Part shown: piece by piece, positions 7,421 to 10,380 of the stretch
How the letters are laid out: every line of letters starts with the position of its first letter
Position numbering within the stretch: the stretch's first letter is position 1
Source: CAZVBV01 sp964513975
GTDB taxonomy: Bacteria; Patescibacteriota; Gracilibacteria; UBA4473
Direction of reading: 5' to 3'
Assembly: GCA_964513975.1 (NCBI GenBank)
Contig: CAZEON010000045.1
Span: 1-10,380 of the forward strand
Length of the DNA: 10,380 nt
Position numbers and translations under genes: made by a program
Notes under the pieces: model-generated
What the model saw: only the letters and a program-made list of their open reading frames with translations
The model's database searches: none
Told to the model about the DNA's origin: nothing

Positions 7421-7531
7421 CCCCGTCAAAAGCGAGAACAGACTCCATTAAGAGGAATTACCAATGGTTCAGCGCTAGCGCTTTCTTACTAGAGCCAAGT
7501 CTTTACCCGATTCCGGTCAAGCCGGAATGAC
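7421..7531 (-). repeat. Composite dispersed repeat, copy C
   Basis: Read on the minus strand it begins GTCATTCCGG, the arm of a perfect 7-bp hairpin ATTCCGG-TCAAG-CCGGAAT (7510-7528). It continues through GTAAAGA, then AAAGCGCTAGCGCTGAACC and ATTGG, and ends with CTGTTCTCGCTTTTGACGGG. The same modules occur in copy B (8480-8573): the CTGT word matches at 17 of 21 positions, and the AAAGCG...ATTGG part aligns with small gaps. Module order differs between the copies, so they are mosaics and not simple duplicates. A perfect 12-base palindrome AGCGCTAGCGCT lies at 7471-7482. Confidence 0.55.
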
Positions 7532-7568
7532 TGGTTCTATATTGAAGATTGATAATTGAATATTATTT

Positions 7569-7589
7569 CTCATTATTCATTAATCATTA
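7569..7589 (-). repeat. TAATGAN triple tandem repeat at the miaA stop
   Basis: On the minus strand, three 7-base units TAATGAT, TAATGAA, TAATGAG follow one another, and the TAA of the first unit is the miaA stop codon. The short AT-rich unit looks like slippage-made sequence. No role is evident. Confidence 0.5.
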
Positions 7590-8345
7590 CAACGTCTTTC
7601 CATCCACCCAGAACACATCCTCTCTCCCTCGCCACCATGTCATCTGCCGTTTTGCGTAGTTTCGATTTCGCTTTTGGTTTGCGGCAAGTGCTTCTTCTTT
7701 TGAGATTTCTCCATCCAAGTACTGCATGATTTCTTTGTATCCGAAACTCGTCAACGCGCTCTTTGAGAATTTATATTTCTCTCGCAAGAGCTGTGTCTCT
7801 TCAACAAGTCCGTATTTGAAATGTGCCTCAGCTCTGTCATTCAACCGTTTATACAGAATCTCTCGATTCAGTTCGATTCCGACTTTGAGAACTGGAAACT
7901 TCGGTGCACCTCTTTCTGTAGATTTCTCCTCAGGATTCTCTCCAAAAATATAATTCTCACTAATCGCATCCAACCACAGCATTGTTCCTCCACATAAAAT
8001 TGGAATAAATCCCCGCTTATGAATGGCATCAATTTTCTCAAACGCATATTTCTGAAAATCAACAACCGAAAATGTCCCCTCTGGCGAGATAAGATTAATC
8101 CCCCAGTGTACAACATTTTCCATCTCCTCCTCGGTCACCTTCGCCGAAGAGATATCAATGTCGGTAAAGACTTGCCGTGAATCGACACTGATAATTTCTG
8201 CATCTTCTAAATACTTTGCGAGTTCCACCGAGAACGATGTTTTTCCACTTCCCGTCGGTCCCAAAATTTCCACCACAGGGTGTTCGTGTTTCGCAATAAA
8301 ATCGTCAATCACTTCAAAAATTTCTGTTTTCGAGTAGAGTTTCAT
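7587..8345 (-). CDS. miaA: tRNA dimethylallyltransferase, short form lacking the insertion domain
   Basis: MiaA transfers a dimethylallyl group to N6 of A37 in tRNAs that read codons starting with U. From the ATG at 8345 (252 residues) it has the P-loop GPTGSGKTS (29-37), SVDSRQVF (53-60, with the catalytic Asp D55), DIDISSAK (62-69), PILCGGTMLW (115-124), GYKEIMQYLDGEIS (202-215) and RNYAKRQMTWWRG (228-240), all in family order. The helical insertion domain, about 65 more residues in E. coli MiaA and carrying the IHPND..R...ALE signature, is absent: YIFGENP (132-138) goes almost directly to the core strand FPVLKVGIEL (150-159). An ATG at 8369 is in frame but would overlap the tRNA by 8 bases; a perfect TATAAT (8358-8353) sits 8 bases before ATG 8345, which therefore seems the true start of a leaderless mRNA. 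Confidence 0.92.
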   Translation of the reverse strand: MKLYSKTEIFEVIDDFIAKHEHPVVEILGPTGSGKTSFSVELAKYLEDAEIISVDSRQVFTDIDISSAKVTEEEMENVVHWGINLISPEGTFSVVDFQKYAFEKIDAIHKRGFIPILCGGTMLWLDAISENYIFGENPEEKSTERGAPKFPVLKVGIELNREILYKRLNDRAEAHFKYGLVEETQLLREKYKFSKSALTSFGYKEIMQYLDGEISKEEALAANQKRNRNYAKRQMTWWRGREDVFWVDGKTL

Positions 8346-8352
8346 CGAGTTG

Positions 8353-8358
8353 ATTATA
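8353..8358 (-). promoter_or_regulatory. -10 box of the miaA promoter
   Basis: On the minus strand this is a perfect TATAAT ending 7 bases before the miaA ATG (8345), so the transcript would start at about the ATG. The -35 region would fall at about 8375-8382, inside the tRNA-Arg gene, where no good hexamer is seen (TTCCAT at best). The same bases read on the plus strand offer TATACT (8355-8360), but that is too close to the tRNA 5' end to serve it. Confidence 0.5.
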
Positions 8359-8361
8359 CTC

Positions 8362-8435
8362 GTCCTCATAGTTTAATGGAAGAACGACTCCCTCCTAAGG
8401 AGTAGATCCTGGTTCGATCCCAGGTGAGGATACCA
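8362..8435 (+). tRNA. tRNA-Arg (anticodon CCU)
   Basis: A full cloverleaf can be drawn. Acceptor GTCCTCA (8362-8368) pairs with TGAGGAT (8425-8431), with one G-U pair at the end. The D stem is GTTT/GAAC (8371-8385). Anticodon stem ACTCC/GGAGT (8387-8391, 8399-8403) encloses loop CTCCTAA, with anticodon CCT at 8394-8396 reading AGG. The variable loop is four bases, and the T arm is CCTGG-TTCGATC-CCAGG (8408-8424). Discriminator A is at 8432 and CCA is encoded in the DNA (8433-8435). U36 means it is not a MiaA substrate. I could not find a convincing promoter for it; one would have to lie within the 5' part of miaA. Confidence 0.95.
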
Positions 8436-8471
8436 GTAAAACATTTTCGATTGTCTATTTACTATTTTTTT
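8435..8471 (+). terminator. AT-rich terminator-like hairpin after tRNA-Arg
   Basis: AGTAAA (8435-8440) can pair with TTTACT (8458-8463), followed by a run of seven T (8465-8471). The stem is short and AT-rich with a 17-base loop, so its strength is doubtful. Its place right after the tRNA and the T-run fit an intrinsic terminator. Confidence 0.4.
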
Positions 8472-8479
8472 ACTTTCCC

Positions 8480-8573
8480 GTCATTCTCGCTGAAAGCCTG
8501 TCCTCGTTTTTATCGGGGAAGGATCCTGTAAAGAATCATCGTTCTTTAAAGCGTTTAGCGCGAAACCTATTGG
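8480..8573 (+). repeat. Composite dispersed repeat, copy B
   Basis: It begins GTCATTCTCGC, then the module CTGTCCTCGTTTTTATCGGG (8498-8517) shared with copies A and C, then ATCCTGTAAAGA (8523-8534), then AAAGCG-TTTAGCGCGAAACC (8548-8567) and ATTGG. The order up to GTAAA agrees with copy A (3345-3395) and the last part agrees with copy C read on the minus strand. There is no open frame. It fills most of the gap between tRNA-Arg and the HIT gene. Confidence 0.55.
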
Positions 8574-8581
8574 ACATTTAT

Positions 8582-8623
8582 AAACTATAGACTGTAAACT
8601 ATGAACTGTTAACTATTCCTATG
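8582..8623 (+). repeat. 14-base tandem repeat before the HIT gene, including the right 30-base repeat
   Basis: AAACTATAGACTGT (8582-8595) and AAACTATGAACTGT (8596-8609) match at 12 of 14 positions. A third, partial unit begins TAACTAT (8610-8616) and its span ends exactly at the HIT start codon (8621-8623). Bases 8585-8614 are also the inverted partner of 7225-7254 (25 of 30). The stretch contains -10-like words (TATAGA, TAAACT) and a TTGGAC at 8570-8575, but no convincing promoter pair at normal spacing. Confidence 0.55.
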
Positions 8624-8962
8624 ACATTCCTTGATACCGATATCTTTGCTCAAATTGTTGCTGGAAGTATTCCCTGTGACAAAGTATTTGAAACCGACAC
8701 CATCCTCGCTTTCCACGACATCGCTCCCAAGGCAGAGACCCACATCGTGATTATTCCAAAGGAGAATCTCGTCACCGCAAAAGAAGTAAATGAATCAAAC
8801 CTCGAACTGTTCGGAGAACTCTTTCTCGTGGCCAAACAAGTAGCGGAACAAGAAGGTATGGAAGGGTACAAACTTCACATGAACGTCGATGAAAAAGGCG
8901 GACAAGTTATCCCCCACCTGCATCTTCATTTGCTGAGTGGTGATTTCAAGACGAGTCTTTAG
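8621..8962 (+). CDS. HIT-family (histidine triad) nucleotide-binding hydrolase
   Basis: HIT proteins of the HINT branch hydrolyse nucleoside phosphoramidates and aminoacyl-AMP-like compounds; the substrate in this organism is unknown. The 113-residue length is normal for bacterial HINT proteins. The sequence starts with the usual IFAQIVAGSIPCDKVFE (8-24), followed by AFHDIAPKAETHIVIIPKE (30-48) and the signature HLHLHLL (99-105), with H99, H101 and H103 forming the triad and H101 the probable nucleophile. There are no signal or membrane segments, so it is cytoplasmic. The ATG at 8621 is the only sensible start; there is no Shine-Dalgarno sequence, and the upstream 40 bases are repeats. Its TAG stop overlaps the stop of the convergent gene by 4 bases. 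Confidence 0.93.
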   Translation: MTFLDTDIFAQIVAGSIPCDKVFETDTILAFHDIAPKAETHIVIIPKENLVTAKEVNESNLELFGELFLVAKQVAEQEGMEGYKLHMNVDEKGGQVIPHLHLHLLSGDFKTSL

Positions 8963-9612
8963 TTTTTACTTATAAATCCGTCTTCTGGGTCTTTCTCCGA
9001 TGCTGACACATTCTCAATAACTTTCTCTGTTATCTTTTTGTTCGTATCGTCTTCTATTTTTTCATTTTCCCCATTGAACGTCTCTTCGTTTTTTTCATGT
9101 CCCTCGTCTAAAACTGTAAGATTTTCTCCTTCCACTCCATCAATTGGAGGGGGGGTATTGTCTTCTTCTGTTCCAGGTTTTTCTTCAACTTCTTGTTCTT
9201 TCCCTTCAGGCACAGGTGTTTCTTCCTCTTTCACATCCGGAACATCTTTTTGAGCTTCTAAATAAGCCTCTTTCGATTTTTTTGTTTTTCGGTTTTGTTT
9301 TTCCTCTGCTTTTGTTCTTGCTTCATATTCTTTTTCTTTACTGTTATCCACTCTAATCGTACGATCTTTTATCTTTTCTTCTTTACTTGTATGCAAATCC
9401 CCACCATATTCTTGTGATTTTGAAGAATCTAATGACGTATCTGGATCAACTTCATTTGGTTTTTTCTTTCCATCTTTCTTCAAAAGATCTTCATCTTGTT
9501 TATTTTTATCAATCTCTTTATCAATATCCTCAGTTGTATCTACATCCTCCGCCCCTTCTTGTTGGAAAAGTGCTTCATTATCTTTGTTTTCGATTTGTTC
9601 AATATTTGGCAT
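8959..9612 (-). CDS. Hypothetical acidic, low-complexity, probably disordered protein
   Basis: I do not recognise this 217-residue protein. It is dominated by Glu, Asp and Lys, with very few aromatic or large hydrophobic residues, no Cys or Trp, and no Met after the first. No signal peptide or membrane helix is visible. It contains Lys/Glu-rich stretches (about 90-120), a Pro/Glu-rich part (about 130-155) and a PPP run at 154-156, which would usually need elongation factor P. The composition suggests an intrinsically disordered or charged linker protein. It starts 3 bases after the stop of the upstream gene and is the last gene of a tight minus-strand operon. Similar composition can appear on the wrong strand of a low-complexity gene, but the opposite frames are short and Ser/Phe/Leu-rich, so the minus frame is preferred. 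Confidence 0.72.
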   Translation of the reverse strand: MPNIEQIENKDNEALFQQEGAEDVDTTEDIDKEIDKNKQDEDLLKKDGKKKPNEVDPDTSLDSSKSQEYGGDLHTSKEEKIKDRTIRVDNSKEKEYEARTKAEEKQNRKTKKSKEAYLEAQKDVPDVKEEETPVPEGKEQEVEEKPGTEEDNTPPPIDGVEGENLTVLDEGHEKNEETFNGENEKIEDDTNKKITEKVIENVSASEKDPEDGFISKN

Positions 9613-9615
9613 GGT

Positions 9616-9915
9616 TTAGGCCGCTTTAAGTTCTTGTTCTAAATTTTGAAGCTCGACTTGATCGGCTTCGGTACTTTTCCTTTCTGTAAAGGCACGGATA
9701 ATTCCTCCTCGTTTGTGTTCATATTCTTGCTTCTCGGCTAATCGTCGTTCGTTGAGATCGTGTCGTTTATCCTGTTCATCTTTTAAAATGTCGAATAACG
9801 CGTCTTTCTTCATATCATCAAAACTCTGCATATTCTCAAGCAAAAATTTCTTTTTTGCCTCGTCCATCGCGTGAGACGCTTCGATAAGTTTGGGAAGGAG
9901 TGTGTAGTCTTTCAT
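9616..9915 (-). CDS. Hypothetical small helical (coiled-coil-like) protein
   Basis: I do not recognise this 99-residue protein. It is highly charged, with few residues that break helices, and reads as two or three long helices: about 3-30, 34-50 (DDMKKDALFDILKDEQD) and 50-97 (DLNERRLAEKQEYEHKRGG followed by a heptad-like VELQNLEQEL near the end). No signal peptide, membrane segment or Cys is seen. It begins one base after the stop of the upstream gene and ends 3 bases before the next start, so the three minus-strand genes are surely cotranscribed and may act together. No Shine-Dalgarno sequence precedes the ATG, in keeping with the rest of the window. Confidence 0.75.
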   Translation of the reverse strand: MKDYTLLPKLIEASHAMDEAKKKFLLENMQSFDDMKKDALFDILKDEQDKRHDLNERRLAEKQEYEHKRGGIIRAFTERKSTEADQVELQNLEQELKAA

Positions 9916-9916
9916 T

Positions 9917-10380
9917 TTATTTTGGAAAAGATTGTTTGAGCCAATCGGGAACTTTTTTGTTATTTGGGTCGATCGTCACTTCTGCACTCTGTGTTGAAGG
10001 CACATCTAATTTCGCATTCTCATGCGGTTGTTCTGGTGCATCAAACGGAACATGAGCTGGCGGTGTTGGTGAAACCGCTGGTTGATCCTTGTCCTCCAAC
10101 ATCGCAAACGAAGTTTGAGCAGGATGTACCGTTTCAGTAAGTTCTATTTTTTGAATCTCCACTTCTTGTGGGATGTGAAGTCGATTTTTTTGTGATTGAA
10201 GCAAGAGTTTCAAGAATTCAAATTGAACCTCTGCCACGCCTTTCTTCGCGATTGTGAAGTTGAGCCCATTTGGCACCAATTCCCCTCCTCCTCCAAGCGA
10301 TGCTTGCAAGTCTCGGAAGTTGATATTTGGTTGCGCTGACCGCACTTGAATCACTGTTTTTCCTTTTTCTTCTATAAAGA
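9917..10380 (-). CDS. C-terminal part of an unknown protein, possibly DHHA1-domain (DHH phosphoesterase-like); runs off the window
   Basis: The frame stays open to the window edge, reading FIEEKGKTVIQVRS across a GTG at 10354, so the gene probably begins outside. The part VIQVRSAQPNINFRDLQASLGGGGE resembles the end of a DHHA1 domain (xVSLRS...D...A..FGGGGHxxAAG), which binds substrate in NrnA/RecJ-type phosphoesterases. The His after GGGG is Glu here and the AAG is PNG, so either activity is altered or the likeness is coincidental. About 45 residues of moderately conserved-looking sequence follow, then a Pro-rich, probably flexible tail (about 75-130 counted from the GTG) ending KKVPDWLKQSFPK. 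The alternative is that GTG 10354 is a real start: AAAAGG lies 7 bases before it, the only Shine-Dalgarno-like match in the window, which would give 145 residues. It heads a tight operon with the next two genes. Confidence 0.6.
   Translation of the reverse strand, partial: FIEEKGKTVIQVRSAQPNINFRDLQASLGGGGELVPNGLNFTIAKKGVAEVQFEFLKLLLQSQKNRLHIPQEVEIQKIELTETVHPAQTSFAMLEDKDQPAVSPTPPAHVPFDAPEQPHENAKLDVPSTQSAEVTIDPNNKKVPDWLKQSFPK

Larger units (their letters stand above)
7227..7586. other. 360-base gene-free stretch between ung and miaA
   Basis: The two genes converge on this stretch, so it should carry terminators rather than promoters. It holds, in order: the 30-base repeat (7225-7254), a terminator-like hairpin (7286-7315), a perfect hairpin TTCAAGT-CCAA-ACTTGAA (7322-7339) without a T-run, a run of nine A (7349-7357), repeat copy C (7421-7531), and AT-rich sequence ending in the TAATGAN tandem repeat that overlaps the miaA stop. 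I see no open frame with recognisable protein character and no RNA gene. Confidence 0.7.

Noticed and set aside
8355..8360. TATACT as the -10 box of the tRNA-Arg promoter
   Set aside because: It ends only one base before the tRNA, so transcription would start inside the tRNA; the same bases are a perfect TATAAT for miaA on the other strand.
8346..8369. MiaA start at ATG 8369
   Set aside because: It would overlap the tRNA-Arg gene by 8 bases and read through the miaA -10 box.
7225..8623. CRISPR array or active mobile element in the repeat-rich regions
   Set aside because: The repeats are few, diverged, irregularly spaced and in both orientations; there are no spacers, cas genes, transposase or integrase in the window.
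9038..9629. Plus-strand frames (Ser/Phe/Leu-rich) opposite the acidic protein gene
   Set aside because: They are short, overlap one another, and mirror the Glu/Lys-rich minus frame that fits the tight operon spacing.

Overview
The window looks like a chromosomal segment from a small-genome, AT-rich bacterium, most likely of the Candidate Phyla Radiation (Patescibacteria), perhaps near Peregrinibacteria. This rests on a compact layout, near absence of Shine-Dalgarno sequences before start codons, heavy use of CGA and GGA codons, a shortened MiaA and short degenerate repeats between genes. UGA is a normal stop here (it ends secF and pckA), so the UGA=Gly code of Gracilibacteria/Absconditabacteria does not apply. 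The lineage call is inference.

Layout: (1) 119-3235, plus strand: secD and secF, the accessory motor of the Sec translocon; SecD carries a parvulin-type prolyl isomerase domain inserted in its extracytoplasmic part. (2) 3275-3438: a decayed repeat with inverted ends, followed by a promoter and a three-gene plus-strand run: class I/II aminotransferase, ATP-type PEP carboxykinase (pckA) and uracil-DNA glycosylase (ung, ATGA overlap with pckA). (3) 7227-7586: a gene-free stretch with a terminator-like hairpin and repeats. (4) miaA (minus) and a divergent tRNA-Arg(CCU) (plus), packed so that the miaA -10 box touches the tRNA 5' end. The same two repeat families lie on both sides of this pair in mirror order. 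(5) A HIT-family hydrolase (plus), whose stop overlaps that of a convergent minus-strand operon of three poorly characterised genes: the C-terminal part of a possible DHHA1-domain protein cut by the window edge, a short helical protein, and a very acidic, probably disordered protein.

Function: SecD/SecF pull preproteins through the membrane, and the built-in isomerase could help them fold as they emerge. The aminotransferase may feed oxaloacetate to PEP carboxykinase if it acts on aspartate. UNG removes uracil from DNA and MiaA modifies tRNA A37. I see no CRISPR array, transposase, phage module or defence system. The most unusual points are the SecD-parvulin architecture, a MiaA without its helical insertion domain, a Leu-to-Phe change in the UNG wedge loop, apparent leaderless promoters, and the mirrored repeats around miaA/tRNA-Arg.
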